This document shows positions 18,543-28,103 of a stretch of DNA of 64,000 nt, one piece after another; the first letter of the stretch is position 1; each line of letters starts with the position of its first letter. A model generated the notes under the pieces. The model was not told the DNA's origin, did no database searches, and worked only from the letters and a program-made list of their open reading frames with translations. The stretch lies in contig NZ_MDHA01000053.1 of assembly GCF_001705665.1 (NCBI RefSeq), forward strand, positions 62,001 to 126,000, read 5' to 3'. The position numbers and the translations under genes are program-made. This stretch comes from Thioclava sp. SK-1 (GTDB lineage Bacteria > Pseudomonadota > Alphaproteobacteria > Rhodobacterales > Rhodobacteraceae).

Positions 18543-18575
18543 AAAAGGCCACCCCTGAATATGGGGCGGCCTTTT
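18543..18575. terminator. Bidirectional terminator between RTX gene and amt
   Basis: AAAAGGCC-A-CCCC pairs with GGGG-C-GGCCTTTT around TGAATAT. A-rich and T-rich ends on both sides serve the two convergent genes. Confidence 0.88.
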
Positions 18576-18602
18576 CGCCGTGTTTTCCGTGAGTGGAAAA
18601 TT

Positions 18603-19781
18603 TTATGAGGTCATGTCATAGGCGCGCTCGCCATGTGTCGACAGGTCCAGACCGTTGGTTTCATGTTCTGCCGACACGCGGATCGGGAACAGCACCATAA
18701 CAACGCGGGCAATGATCCAGGTCAGCACCACGGTGTAGACGCCAACGATTGCCAAGGCGCCAAATTGTGCCACTGCAGTGCCCTGACCAAAGACCGCGAT
18801 CATGATCGTGCCGAAAATTCCGCCGACACCATGCACAGCAAAGACATCCAGCGTATCGTCAATGCCAATTTTTTCGCGCACCAGCACCACGGCCTCTTGG
18901 CATAAGATGCCTGCAACGCAGCCAATCGCCAGGGCTTCGATCGGGCCAACAAAGCCAGAGGCCGGGGTGATCGACGCCAGACCCGCAATCGTGCCTGTGA
19001 CCAAACCCACAAGGGAGGATTTCCCAAATTTGATCCGCTCCCACATCGCCCATGTCAGTGACGCCGCGGCGGCAGAGATATGCGTGACGGTAATTGCCAT
19101 CGCGGCACCACCATCCGCGGCCAATTGTGACCCGCCGTTAAAACCGAACCAGCCGACCCACAGCATACCTGCACCCATTGCAACCATGCCTGGGTTGTGC
19201 GGTGGCACAGATTTCTTGTGCCGTGGCCCGATCATGATCGCCAGAACCAAAGCCGCAAGCGCTGCAGTTTCATGCACCACGATACCACCTGCGAAATCAC
19301 GCGTTCCGGTGTCACCAAAAATGCCGCCATCGGACATCATACCGCCGCCCCAAATCCAGTGTGTCACCGGCGCATACACGGCCAACAGCCAGATCGCACA
19401 GAAAGTCAGCACAAAGCCAAAACTGATCCGCTCGACGAAGGCGCCAAGGATCAGCGCGGGGGTGATCACTGCGAATGTCATTTGAAAGGCAAAGAAGCAG
19501 ATCTCGGGGATGGTGCCGGCCAATGTGTCAGGGCCAATGCCAAACAGGAATGCTTTGGACAGCCCGCCCCAGACAGCGTTCCCCTCGCCAAAGGCGATAG
19601 AATACCCTGCGACCAGCCAAACAATGCTCATCAATGCGGCAACAGCAAAACATTGCATGAAAACGGATAGAACATTGCGTGCCCGGACAAGACCGCCGTA
19701 AAAAAGTGCAAGCCCTGGCAATGTCATAAACAGCACCAATGCGGTTGCTACCATGACCCAGGCTGTATCCGCCCCATTCAT
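18603..19781 (-). CDS. amt: Ammonium transporter
   Basis: This 392-residue Amt/MEP/Rh-family channel moves ammonium across the inner membrane. Eleven helices are expected; hallmark segments include MTLPGLALFYGGLVRARN, the His-containing THWIWGGG and FAVHGVGGIFGTI pore regions, and a cytoplasmic tail ending SAEHETNGLDLSTHGERAYD, which matches the PII-contacting tail of the family. The start at 19781 follows CGGAGGG. No glnK/glnB gene is adjacent, unlike the common glnK-amtB pair. The 166-base AT-rich region upstream shows no clear -24/-12 sigma-54 element. Confidence 0.96.
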   Translation of the reverse strand: MNGADTAWVMVATALVLFMTLPGLALFYGGLVRARNVLSVFMQCFAVAALMSIVWLVAGYSIAFGEGNAVWGGLSKAFLFGIGPDTLAGTIPEICFFAFQMTFAVITPALILGAFVERISFGFVLTFCAIWLLAVYAPVTHWIWGGGMMSDGGIFGDTGTRDFAGGIVVHETAALAALVLAIMIGPRHKKSVPPHNPGMVAMGAGMLWVGWFGFNGGSQLAADGGAAMAITVTHISAAAASLTWAMWERIKFGKSSLVGLVTGTIAGLASITPASGFVGPIEALAIGCVAGILCQEAVVLVREKIGIDDTLDVFAVHGVGGIFGTIMIAVFGQGTAVAQFGALAIVGVYTVVLTWIIARVVMVLFPIRVSAEHETNGLDLSTHGERAYDMTS

Positions 19782-19947
19782 ATGTTTACCCTCCGACTGA
19801 TCAATTCGGAGTGCTGGGTAACGAGTCTAAAACAGAATGGAACAGTCTAAATGCATAACGTGTCGATTAATATATGTGCCTTTTGAAAACTGCCGTTATT
19901 TTGAACATTATTTTGGGATGATTGGGTAATTATTAATCAAAAATAAA

Positions 19948-20424
19948 TCATTGACCCAGCGCATGCAGCAATTTCGTCAGCGCATGTTCGCGCGCGGACA
20001 GCCGGACAAGACCACGACCCAAAGCGCCAAATTCGACGGTTTCGGTTGTCACAACATCCCATTCGCAGGCGACGCCAAAGCACACACGACCCTCTGGTTT
20101 GAATTCTGACCCGCCGGGCCCGGCAATGCCTGAAATGGACACGGCGATCTGCGCCCGGCTATGTGCGACAGCCCCGATGGCCATCGCCGCGGCGACCTCT
20201 TCCGATACGGCGCCAAAGGTTTCGATTAAGGCCGGATCTACATCCAGCATCTCAATCTTCGCGGCATTGGAATAGGTAATGAACCCACGGTCAAAAATGG
20301 CAGAAGATCCTGCCAAATCCGTTAAGGCCGCCGCAACCATCCCGCCGGTGCAGCTTTCGGCCGTTGCAATCATCAGCCCCCTGGCATGAGCTGCATCAAA
20401 AACGGCCCGCGCATGATCTGACAT
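19948..20424 (-). CDS. pncC: Nicotinamide-nucleotide amidohydrolase (CinA C-terminal type)
   Basis: This enzyme deamidates nicotinamide mononucleotide to nicotinate mononucleotide in NAD salvage. At 158 residues it is the stand-alone C-terminal domain of CinA, with the hallmarks TAESCTGGMVAAALTDLAGSS, FITYSNAAKIEMLDV and VSISGIAGPGGSEFKPEGRVCF. The start at 20424 is chosen by family alignment; the gene is two bases from pgpA. The N-terminal molybdopterin-binding CinA domain is absent, as in many Proteobacteria. Confidence 0.93.
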   Translation of the reverse strand: MSDHARAVFDAAHARGLMIATAESCTGGMVAAALTDLAGSSAIFDRGFITYSNAAKIEMLDVDPALIETFGAVSEEVAAAMAIGAVAHSRAQIAVSISGIAGPGGSEFKPEGRVCFGVACEWDVVTTETVEFGALGRGLVRLSAREHALTKLLHALGQ

Positions 20425-20426
20425 AG

Positions 20427-20927
20427 TCACCCCAAAATGATGATGTGATAAACTGCGGCAAGAATGACCGTGCAGATCCCGGCAAATAGGCCCGCCCATA
20501 AATCGTCCAGCATAACGCCTTTGGGATCATGGCGGCGATCTGCGCGGCCCACCAGCCACGGCTTCCAAATATCGAACAAGCGGAACAGCAAAAACGCGGC
20601 CACGGGGCCGGGCCATACCATTGACATATCACGCATCCAGAACCCGAAGGCCGGGAATAGCATCGCAAGCCAAAGACCGGCAACCTCGTCAATGACAATC
20701 TCGGACGGGTCTTCGGTCGGTGTGTCTTTCAGCGCTTCGGCAATGGTATAAAAGCCCACGAATGTCGCAATAAGCATCGCCGCAACCAGTGGCCAAAACC
20801 CAAGGTAATGCTCAATTGTCCACCCGACAAGCAATGCCGTAAGCGACCCCCATGTGCCCGGTGCCGGTTTCAGCAGGCCGGAATAGAAAAACGTGTTGAT
20901 CAGACGCAGCGTGGCAGGTGACATCAT
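20427..20927 (-). CDS. pgpA: Phosphatidylglycerophosphatase A
   Basis: This inner-membrane phosphatase makes phosphatidylglycerol from its phosphate. The 166 residues contain the family motifs FFYSGLLKPAPGTWGSL, DPSEIVIDEVAGLWLAM, FRLFDIWKPW and GVMLDDLWAG, with several membrane helices. The ATG at 20927 (followed at once by a second ATG) has AAAGGAA at correct spacing; an upstream ATG at 20948 lacks a site. It lies between ispDF and pncC on one strand, a compact minus-strand operon. Confidence 0.93.
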   Translation of the reverse strand: MMSPATLRLINTFFYSGLLKPAPGTWGSLTALLVGWTIEHYLGFWPLVAAMLIATFVGFYTIAEALKDTPTEDPSEIVIDEVAGLWLAMLFPAFGFWMRDMSMVWPGPVAAFLLFRLFDIWKPWLVGRADRRHDPKGVMLDDLWAGLFAGICTVILAAVYHIIILG

Positions 20928-20967
20928 GGAATTCCTTTGGTCCATCAATTGGGCGCGGTGGTGCCGA

Positions 20968-22116
20968 TCAACTCTGAATCAGCGTAACGGTGGCGATGGC
21001 GGCAATGCCTTCTTCACGGCCAGTGAAGCCAAGCTGTTCTGATGTGGTTGCCTTGACCGAGACCCGGTCGACCGGTGTATCTATAATCCGCGCCAGCTCG
21101 GCCATCATTGCCGGGGCATGTGGGCCAATTTTGGGGCGCTCGCAGATCAATGTTACATCAACATTGCCAATCCGAAACCCTTTGGACCGCGCCAGCTTGG
21201 CTGCATGGTCCAAAAAGATCCAGCTGGCCGCACCTTTCCATTGTGGATCGCTTGGTGGGAAATGGCGACCAATATCGCCCTGCGCCAACGCGCCATAAAT
21301 TGCATCCGTCAACGCATGCATACCAACATCGGCGTCGGAATGGCCCAGCAATGCTTTGTCATGTGGGATCGACACACCGCATAAAATGACGGCATCCCCC
21401 GATGTAAACGCATGCACATCATAGCCATTTCCCAAGCGGATATCCATGTTGTGTTCCTTTGCTTGCCCCCTGATCAACGCCTCTGCCCGCGCAAAGTCAT
21501 CAGGATATGTCAGTTTTATATTATCTTCAGAGCCGGGCGTGATCGCAACCTGATGGCCCGCATCGCGCGCCACGGCCACATCATCGGCCGCGCCGCCTGG
21601 ATGGGCGCGGTGTGCGTTCAAAATAGTGTCAAAGTGAAAACCCTGTGGGGTTTGCGCCCGATATAATGTGCTGCGGTCTCGGGTGCCGGTGACATAGCCC
21701 CCCGCACCATGCCACAGCGCATCCGTCACCGGCAGGGCCGGGGCTGCGGCGACATGGGTGTCCAAGGCATCCAAAACGCTTTGGATGACAGAAAACGGCA
21801 CCAAAGGCCGCGCACCATCGTGAATGAGCACTTTGGTCACGTCGGTTCCAGCAAGGGCCTCCAAAGCGCTTTGAACAGATAGATCGCGGCTGTCACCGCC
21901 GCTGATCAGGGTAACGGCACCGTTGAAAAGATCCAGGCCACGCAACATATCATCCGGGTGCAGGACAACCACAATCCGCGCAGGTTTCAGCGGCGCGAAG
22001 GCCGCTACCGTATGGGCCAAAACCGGAAGCCCAGCCAGATCGCGCCATTGTTTGGGCAATCCGCCCCCGGCGCGTGTGCCACGTCCTGCGGCGACGATGA
22101 TCACTGCGGTTGTCAT
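20968..22116 (-). CDS. ispDF: Bifunctional MEP-pathway enzyme IspDF
   Basis: This fusion catalyses two steps of the non-mevalonate isoprenoid pathway. The N-terminal IspD (residues about 1-222) is the cytidylyltransferase for MEP, with the [17 protein letters not shown] nucleotide loop and [12 protein letters not shown]. The C-terminal IspF (about 226-382) is the MEcPP synthase, with the metal-binding [25 protein letters not shown] and the closing [16 protein letters not shown]. The fused form is usual in alphaproteobacteria. The start at 22116 follows GGGAGGGATC. The intervening IspE is not in the window. Confidence 0.97.
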   Translation of the reverse strand: MTTAVIIVAAGRGTRAGGGLPKQWRDLAGLPVLAHTVAAFAPLKPARIVVVLHPDDMLRGLDLFNGAVTLISGGDSRDLSVQSALEALAGTDVTKVLIHDGARPLVPFSVIQSVLDALDTHVAAAPALPVTDALWHGAGGYVTGTRDRSTLYRAQTPQGFHFDTILNAHRAHPGGAADDVAVARDAGHQVAITPGSEDNIKLTYPDDFARAEALIRGQAKEHNMDIRLGNGYDVHAFTSGDAVILCGVSIPHDKALLGHSDADVGMHALTDAIYGALAQGDIGRHFPPSDPQWKGAASWIFLDHAAKLARSKGFRIGNVDVTLICERPKIGPHAPAMMAELARIIDTPVDRVSVKATTSEQLGFTGREEGIAAIATVTLIQS

Positions 22117-22348
22117 GATCCCTCCCGTGCGATGCCATATCACAATGGCGTATGTGCCAAAGGCTTAGGCGAAGGCGCGGCTGCGTGCAATCACAACAGG
22201 CTTTGCGAGAATGCAGAGATTTCCAACAGGTAGTCGATTAAATTTTAGGCATGTGCCATTTTTTCCCGCCGGTGCTACCTTAGATAGATTGTGAATCATC
22301 CATGCAGGGGGTAGCAAAACACAACATAAGAAACAAAGTTGGTCACCC

Positions 22349-23323
22349 GTGACGATAGATTTAAGCCCGCATCATATTGATCCGCCGGTGTTGCTGGCCC
22401 CTATGGCTGGGATCACAGATGTGCCGTTTCGCCGGATTGTTGCGCAATTCGGGGCGGGTCTGGTCGTGTCGGAAATGGTCGCCTCGGGCGAAATGCTGAC
22501 AACGAAACCCTCTGTTCGGGCCAAGGCGCGTGCGGATATGTCGCTTGATCAGCCATCGTCTGTGCAACTTGCAGGACGTGCGCCAGAGCCAATGGCGCAG
22601 GCCGCACGGATGGTCGCGCAGATGGGCGCAAAAATCATTGATATCAATATGGGCTGCCCGGCGAAAAAAGTCACAGGCGGCGCCTCTGGTTCGGCATTGA
22701 TGCGTGACCCAGATCACGCGCTGCGTTTGGTGGATGCCGTCGTCGCCGCAGTCGATGTGCCGGTGACGCTGAAAATGCGTCTTGGCTGGTGTGATGACAG
22801 TCGTAATGCGGCCGATATTGCCAAACTCGCGGAAAATGCCGGGGTAAGAATGATCGTCATCCACGGTCGTACCCGGATGCAGTTTTACAAAGGACAGGCT
22901 GATTGGGCCGCCATCCGTGAGATCGTCGATGCGGTTTCGATCCCGGTGGTGGCCAATGGCGATATTGTCGATGCGCGCAGTGCCGCACAAGCATTGCAAG
23001 ACAGCGGCGCGGCGGGTGTCATGGTTGGACGCGGGGCGCAGGGGGCGCCGTGGCGACTGGCGCAGATTGCCCATGCTATTTATGGCGCGCCTGCACCTGT
23101 TATCCCGCAAGGCGCTGCTTTGGTCGATCTGATCTCGGCGCATTATGATGAGATATTGCGGTTTTACGGCAGTGATGTCGGGCTGCGGCTCGCGCGGAAA
23201 CATCTGGGATGGTATTGTGATGAGCTGGGCGCACCGCTGCGCGCCGAGATGATGCGCAGCCAGACACCGGAGGCAACCTTCGCGTTGATCCGGGCCGCAT
23301 TTGGTGAAAGGTCCGCCGCATGA
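22349..23323 (+). CDS. dusB: tRNA-dihydrouridine synthase B
   Basis: This FMN enzyme reduces specific uridines in tRNA. The 324 residues include LLAPMAGITDVPFRRIV, the active-site NMGCPAKKVTGGASGSALM with the conserved Cys, VTLKMRLGW, IHGRTRMQFYKG and GVMVGRGAQGAPW. It uses a GTG start codon; no ATG upstream fits. Its stop overlaps the ntrB start (ATGA), the standard dusB-ntrB coupling in alphaproteobacteria. The 232-base divergent region to ispDF must contain both promoters. Confidence 0.97.
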   Translation: MTIDLSPHHIDPPVLLAPMAGITDVPFRRIVAQFGAGLVVSEMVASGEMLTTKPSVRAKARADMSLDQPSSVQLAGRAPEPMAQAARMVAQMGAKIIDINMGCPAKKVTGGASGSALMRDPDHALRLVDAVVAAVDVPVTLKMRLGWCDDSRNAADIAKLAENAGVRMIVIHGRTRMQFYKGQADWAAIREIVDAVSIPVVANGDIVDARSAAQALQDSGAAGVMVGRGAQGAPWRLAQIAHAIYGAPAPVIPQGAALVDLISAHYDEILRFYGSDVGLRLARKHLGWYCDELGAPLRAEMMRSQTPEATFALIRAAFGERSAA

Positions 23324-24387
23324 CGCTGCCAGCCCCAGGTATTATCTGGAATTCTTTGCCCATTCCGGCGCTTTTGGTGGATGCCAATGATTGCGTGGAT
23401 GAGGTCAACCCGGCCGCAGAATTGTTCCTGAATCTGTCAGCCAAAGCGCTTTCGGGGAAGTCGATATTTGAGCGGTTGGCGATTAATGCGCCGCTGGAGG
23501 AGGTTTTTGCACGGGCGCGCAAGAACCGTGCCAGCCTGTTCGTCAATGATGTCGAGGTGACAACGGGCGAACGTGCCCCGGTGCAATGTAACCTGCAAGC
23601 CGCACCTTTGGGCGATGACCCGGATCGGATCTTGTTCCTGATCGCGCCGCGTGAAATCTCGGATCGGTTGGGACGGGCGGATGCGGTGAAATCTGCCGCG
23701 CGCTCTGCGATTGGTATGGCCGAAATGCTGGCCCATGAAATCAAGAACCCGCTGGCCGGGATTTCTGGGGCGGCGCAGCTTTTGTCGATGGGGTTAAAGG
23801 GCGAAGATCTGGAATTGACCGATCTGATCGTGGATGAAACCCGGCGTGTCGTGAAATTGCTGGAGCAGGTCGAACAATTTGGCAATGTCCGTCCACCTGT
23901 CGCCAAGCCCGTCAATATTCATGATATTTTGGACCGTGCGCGCAAATCAGCCGAAGTGGGCTATGGCGCGCATATGGTTATCCGTGACGATTACGATCCG
24001 TCTTTGCCGCCGACATTGGGCGATGCGGATCAGTTAACGCAGGTGTTTCTGAACCTTCTGAAGAACGCATCCGAGGCGTGCAAATCTGAAGGCGAGCTGA
24101 AAATCCGCACGTTTTACGAGCATAAGCTACGCGTTCGCACAAAGGCGGGCAAAGTTCTGGCCTTGCCGCTTCAGGTTGAAATTATTGACAATGGGCCCGG
24201 CATCCCGCCCGATATCGCCGAGAATGTTTTTGAACCCTTTGTCTCAGGGCGCGAAAACGGAACCGGTTTGGGGCTGGCCCTGGTCTCTAAAATCATTTCT
24301 GAACATGGCGGCTGGATCAATTTGGACTCCGTTCCAGGCCGCACAGTTTTCCGCATTTCCCTGCCAGTCGCCCGAGAGGAGAAGTAA
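23320..24387 (+). CDS. ntrB: Nitrogen regulation sensor kinase NtrB
   Basis: This soluble histidine kinase phosphorylates NtrC under nitrogen limitation, controlled by PII proteins. The 355 residues comprise an N-terminal PAS domain (about 10-120), the H-box [19 protein letters not shown] with phospho-acceptor His139, and a HATPase domain with [10 protein letters not shown] (N-box), DNGPGIP (G1) and GTGLGLALV (G2). Translation is coupled to dusB; ntrC starts three bases after its stop. Confidence 0.96.
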   Translation: MTLPAPGIIWNSLPIPALLVDANDCVDEVNPAAELFLNLSAKALSGKSIFERLAINAPLEEVFARARKNRASLFVNDVEVTTGERAPVQCNLQAAPLGDDPDRILFLIAPREISDRLGRADAVKSAARSAIGMAEMLAHEIKNPLAGISGAAQLLSMGLKGEDLELTDLIVDETRRVVKLLEQVEQFGNVRPPVAKPVNIHDILDRARKSAEVGYGAHMVIRDDYDPSLPPTLGDADQLTQVFLNLLKNASEACKSEGELKIRTFYEHKLRVRTKAGKVLALPLQVEIIDNGPGIPPDIAENVFEPFVSGRENGTGLGLALVSKIISEHGGWINLDSVPGRTVFRISLPVAREEK

Positions 24388-24389
24388 TT

Positions 24390-25769
24390 ATGGACGGAAC
24401 CGTTCTAGTCGCTGACGATGATCGCACCATCCGCACTGTTCTGACACAGGCCCTGACACGTGCCGGATGTAAAGTGCATGCGACAGCATCGCTGATGACG
24501 TTGATGCGCTGGGTCGAGGAGGGCAAAGGCGATCTGGTGATTTCGGATGTGATGATGCCTGACGGAAACGGGCTGGAAGCTCTGCCCAAAATTGGGCAAT
24601 TGCGCCCCGGCATGCCGGTCATCGTGATTTCCGCGCAAAACACGATCATGACGGCGATCCAGGCAGCGGAAGCCGAAGCATATGATTACCTGCCCAAACC
24701 TTTTGACCTGCCTGACCTGATGAAGCGGGCACAAAAGGCGTTGGAGCAAAAACGCCGGGCGCAGGTTGCACCGCCCAAAGTGTTGGAAATTGAGACCCGT
24801 GAAACCGCCGGTGATTTGCCGCTGGTGGGCCGCACCCAAGCCATGCAAGAGCTGTATCGTTTGGTTGCTCGGGTGATGAATGCTGACTTGCCAGTGCTGA
24901 TCCTTGGCGAAAGCGGAACGGGTAAGTCACTGATCGCGCGCGCAATTCATGATTTCTCGGACCGTCGAACACAGCCGTTCATTGTGGCGCAGGCCGCTGA
25001 TTTGCAAGGCGCTGATGGTCCGACCTCTTTGCTGGCCAAGGCGCGCGGCGGCAGCTTGGTGTTCGATGAGGTCGGTGATTACGACGATGAAACTCAGGGG
25101 CGGATTGTGCGCATGTTGGATGCGTTGCCCGACCCTGCGCCGCGGATTATGGCGACAACGCAGGTCGATCTTTCCGCCTTGATGGAGGCGGATAAATTCC
25201 GTCAGGATCTGTATTACCGTTTGGGCGGTGTTACCTTGGCCGTGCCGGCATTGCGCGAGCGGGTGGAAGATATTCCACATCTGTCGGACCATTTCTTAAC
25301 ACGGGCAGAGCGTGATGGGCTTGGCCTGCGTCGCTTCTCTGCCGAGGCGATGACGCTGGTGCGTGCCTATGCTTGGCCAGGCAATGTGCGCCAGTTGGAA
25401 AACACCATCCGCCGTTTGGTTGTGACCTCGTCAGAGGAAGATATTTCCCGCACTGAGGTGGAATTTGTGTTGGGCAATCAGCCCGCGATTGAGCCGCTGC
25501 GCTCTGGCGGGGAGGGTGAAAAACTGTCGGCTGCGATCGGGCGCCATCTGCGGCGCTATTTTGATTTGCACGGCGGCAACCTGCCCGCGCCGGGGCTATA
25601 CGATCGCATCCTGAAAGAGATGGAGGCCCCGCTGATTGAAATCGCGTTGGATGCAACGGGCGGAAATCAGGCGAGATGTGCCGATCTTCTTGGCATCAAC
25701 CGCAATACCTTGAGAAAAAAGATCACAGACCTCGATATTCAGGTGACAAGACGTCGCAAACTGATGTAA
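24390..25769 (+). CDS. ntrC: Nitrogen response regulator NtrC lacking the GAFTGA loop
   Basis: This 459-residue regulator activates nitrogen-limitation genes. The receiver domain (about 1-120) has phospho-acceptor Asp53 in [11 protein letters not shown]. The AAA+ domain (about 150-375) has Walker A GESGTGKS and Walker [12 protein letters not shown]. The C-terminal Fis-type helix-turn-helix ([21 protein letters not shown]) is intact. Between [10 protein letters not shown] and [10 protein letters not shown] the usual segment with the sigma-54-contacting GAFTGA is missing. Rhodobacter capsulatus NtrC has the same deletion and works with the housekeeping sigma factor, so I infer that here too. 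Confidence 0.95.
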   Translation: MDGTVLVADDDRTIRTVLTQALTRAGCKVHATASLMTLMRWVEEGKGDLVISDVMMPDGNGLEALPKIGQLRPGMPVIVISAQNTIMTAIQAAEAEAYDYLPKPFDLPDLMKRAQKALEQKRRAQVAPPKVLEIETRETAGDLPLVGRTQAMQELYRLVARVMNADLPVLILGESGTGKSLIARAIHDFSDRRTQPFIVAQAADLQGADGPTSLLAKARGGSLVFDEVGDYDDETQGRIVRMLDALPDPAPRIMATTQVDLSALMEADKFRQDLYYRLGGVTLAVPALRERVEDIPHLSDHFLTRAERDGLGLRRFSAEAMTLVRAYAWPGNVRQLENTIRRLVVTSSEEDISRTEVEFVLGNQPAIEPLRSGGEGEKLSAAIGRHLRRYFDLHGGNLPAPGLYDRILKEMEAPLIEIALDATGGNQARCADLLGINRNTLRKKITDLDIQVTRRRKLM

Positions 25770-25835
25770 AACGGCAACATAGGGTGAGGCATTCCCGCAA
25801 GAAGGATTTGCCGCCTATTTGACCGGAGATGAGGC

Positions 25836-28103
25836 GTGCTGGGCAGCGCGACACATAGCAAAGCATGGGACCGTCTGGCACGATTGCGTCGCCAGAGACG
25901 GTACAGGAATGTCGTAACCCTAGGGCTTGTTGTTCTGGGCCCTGCCTTGGCGGTCTGCACGTTCTTTGTGTTGGGCCCAATGGGGCAGGGCGCCGATAGC
26001 AACGCTTTGCGTTTCGTATTGCTGGCCGATTTTGTGTATTTCCTGCTGTTGGCCGGATTAATCGTTATGCGATTGGCGCAGGTTCTTGCTGCGCGGCGCA
26101 AACGCTCTGCGGGGTCGCGATTAACGTTAAGGCTTACGGGGATATTTGCCTTCATTGCCTTGGTGCCTACGATCCTTGTCGCATTATTTGCGGGTTTAAC
26201 GGTGAATATCGGGTTGGAAGGATGGTTTTCCGACCGGGTGCGGGAAGTTGTAGGGACCTCATTGCAGGCCGCCGAGGCCTATCAGGATGAACACCGCCAT
26301 GATTTGATTCAGGACGCAGATGCGCTGGCCGGGTTTTTGAATATTCGCCGGCAGGCCGCGACATTCATGTCGGATGGGGAGTTGCGCGAACTTCTTGTAT
26401 CGGGGCAAAGTGGTATTCAGCGTGGGCTGAAAGAGGCCTATGTTATCGACGGCACCGGTGAGATTATCGCGCGTGGTGAGCGCAGCTATCTCTTCGATTT
26501 TGAAAAACCTGCCGCAGAGGATATTGTTCAGGCACAGCGCGGCGGCACCATTGCGATTGAAGATTGGGATATCGATGAATTCCACGCTCTCAAACGTTTA
26601 GATGCCTTTGTTGATAGATATCTTTATGTCTCGCGCACCGTTGATGGTTCGATCTTGTCTTTGCTTGATGATACGCGCGAAACGGTGAACCTGTATCAGC
26701 AATTAGAGCAGACACGCGGCCGGGTGATTTTTGAATTCGGCCTTGTGTACCTGGGGTTTGCCCTGATCATGATTTTGGCCGCTGTCTGGTTGGGGCTGTG
26801 GTTTGCAGAACGCCTGTCGCGTCCGATTGGACAGATGGCAGAGGCGGCAGTGCGCGTGGGCGGGGGCGATTTCACCGCCCATGTGCGCGAAGAAGCCGGC
26901 GAGGACCGGGACGAAATTGCGCAATTGGGTCGATCTTTCAATAAGATGACACAACAACTTAAAGAACAGCGCGAGGCTTTGCTGGCCTCACATGATGTTA
27001 CTGAAGAACGTCGTCGTTTATTTGATTCCGTTTTGTCATCAGTGACATCAGGTGTAATGGGGTTGGACGCCGAGGGGCGTCTGGACTTTGTGAACCGTTC
27101 TGCGATGCGGCTTTTAGAGATTGATGATCAAGGTGATTATCAACGTAACCTGGCACAAGCGGTTCCGGAATTCTCAACACTTTTCAACAAATTGCATGGC
27201 TCTGTTCATGAGGTTTTGCAAGAAGAAATTCGCGTTTCGCGTCATGGTAAGTTGGAAAGCCTGTTGGTGCGTATCGCGGTGCGCCGTGCCGATGACGGCC
27301 ACCCGGAGGGTTATGTGATTGCGTTCGAGGATGTCACGGAACTGGTGTCGGCACAGCGTATGGCCGCATGGGGGGATGTGGCCCGTCGCATCGCGCATGA
27401 GATCAAAAACCCGCTGACCCCGATTCAGCTGTCGGCAGAGCGGATCAAACGGAAATTCCGCAAGACTGCCGGTGACGATGAAGCGGTTTTGGAACAGCTA
27501 ACCGGTGTAATCATTCGGCAAACCAACGACTTGCGCCGTATTATTGACGAGTTTTCCAAATTTGCCCGCATGCCCGAACCGGATCGGCGTAACCATGATC
27601 TTGCCGCTTTGATGCGCGACATCGTGGCGCTGCAAGAAGGGGCATTGCATGGGGCCACGATTGAGGCCGATGTTTCCGCCACCCCGGTTATTGTGGAGCT
27701 GGACGCCACGATGATTGGGCAGGCCTTGACAAACCTTGTCAAGAATGCCGGAGAAGCCATTGAAACATTGGCAGAAAAAGGCGCACCAGAGGGCTATGAA
27801 CCGCGGGTGCGTGTGATGATGGAAGATGCACCAGAACAGGTGACTATTCGTATCACGGATAATGGGGTTGGGCTGCCCGAAGACCGTTCAAGGTTGTTCG
27901 AACCCTATGTAACGACGCGATCAAAAGGAACCGGATTGGGCCTGCCGATCGTGAAGAAGATCATTGAAGAACATGGCGGAACATTGGTGCTGACGGATGC
28001 ACCGCCATTTGAACCCGGCGCCCATTCCGGCGCCATGGCCGAAATTCGCCTGCCGCGCGCCCGTGCGGCTTTGCGCGCCATTAAGGATCGGGAAGAGACA
28101 TGA
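25836..28103 (+). CDS. ntrY: Membrane sensor kinase NtrY
   Basis: This 755-residue membrane histidine kinase is partnered with NtrX and linked in other alphaproteobacteria to nitrogen, redox and envelope control. Two N-terminal helices, another near 95-115 and one near 290-310 bracket a periplasmic sensor region. A HAMP domain (RLSRPIGQMAEAAVRVGGGDF, about 325-380), a PAS domain (about 385-500), the H-box [20 protein letters not shown] with His521, and an ATPase domain (NLVKNAGEAI, DNGVGLP, GTGLGLPIV) follow. The GTG start at 25836 has GGAGATGAGGC before it. The stop overlaps ntrX (ATGA). Confidence 0.96.
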   Translation: MLGSATHSKAWDRLARLRRQRRYRNVVTLGLVVLGPALAVCTFFVLGPMGQGADSNALRFVLLADFVYFLLLAGLIVMRLAQVLAARRKRSAGSRLTLRLTGIFAFIALVPTILVALFAGLTVNIGLEGWFSDRVREVVGTSLQAAEAYQDEHRHDLIQDADALAGFLNIRRQAATFMSDGELRELLVSGQSGIQRGLKEAYVIDGTGEIIARGERSYLFDFEKPAAEDIVQAQRGGTIAIEDWDIDEFHALKRLDAFVDRYLYVSRTVDGSILSLLDDTRETVNLYQQLEQTRGRVIFEFGLVYLGFALIMILAAVWLGLWFAERLSRPIGQMAEAAVRVGGGDFTAHVREEAGEDRDEIAQLGRSFNKMTQQLKEQREALLASHDVTEERRRLFDSVLSSVTSGVMGLDAEGRLDFVNRSAMRLLEIDDQGDYQRNLAQAVPEFSTLFNKLHGSVHEVLQEEIRVSRHGKLESLLVRIAVRRADDGHPEGYVIAFEDVTELVSAQRMAAWGDVARRIAHEIKNPLTPIQLSAERIKRKFRKTAGDDEAVLEQLTGVIIRQTNDLRRIIDEFSKFARMPEPDRRNHDLAALMRDIVALQEGALHGATIEADVSATPVIVELDATMIGQALTNLVKNAGEAIETLAEKGAPEGYEPRVRVMMEDAPEQVTIRITDNGVGLPEDRSRLFEPYVTTRSKGTGLGLPIVKKIIEEHGGTLVLTDAPPFEPGAHSGAMAEIRLPRARAALRAIKDREET

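Noticed and set aside
18802-19485. 227-codon open frame on the plus strand
   Set aside because: It is antisense to amt, with no independent features and a proline/threonine-rich shadow composition.
22361-23203. 280-codon open frame on the minus strand
   Set aside because: It lies fully antisense to dusB, is rich in His/Arg/Cys as typical of a shadow frame, and has no domain features.
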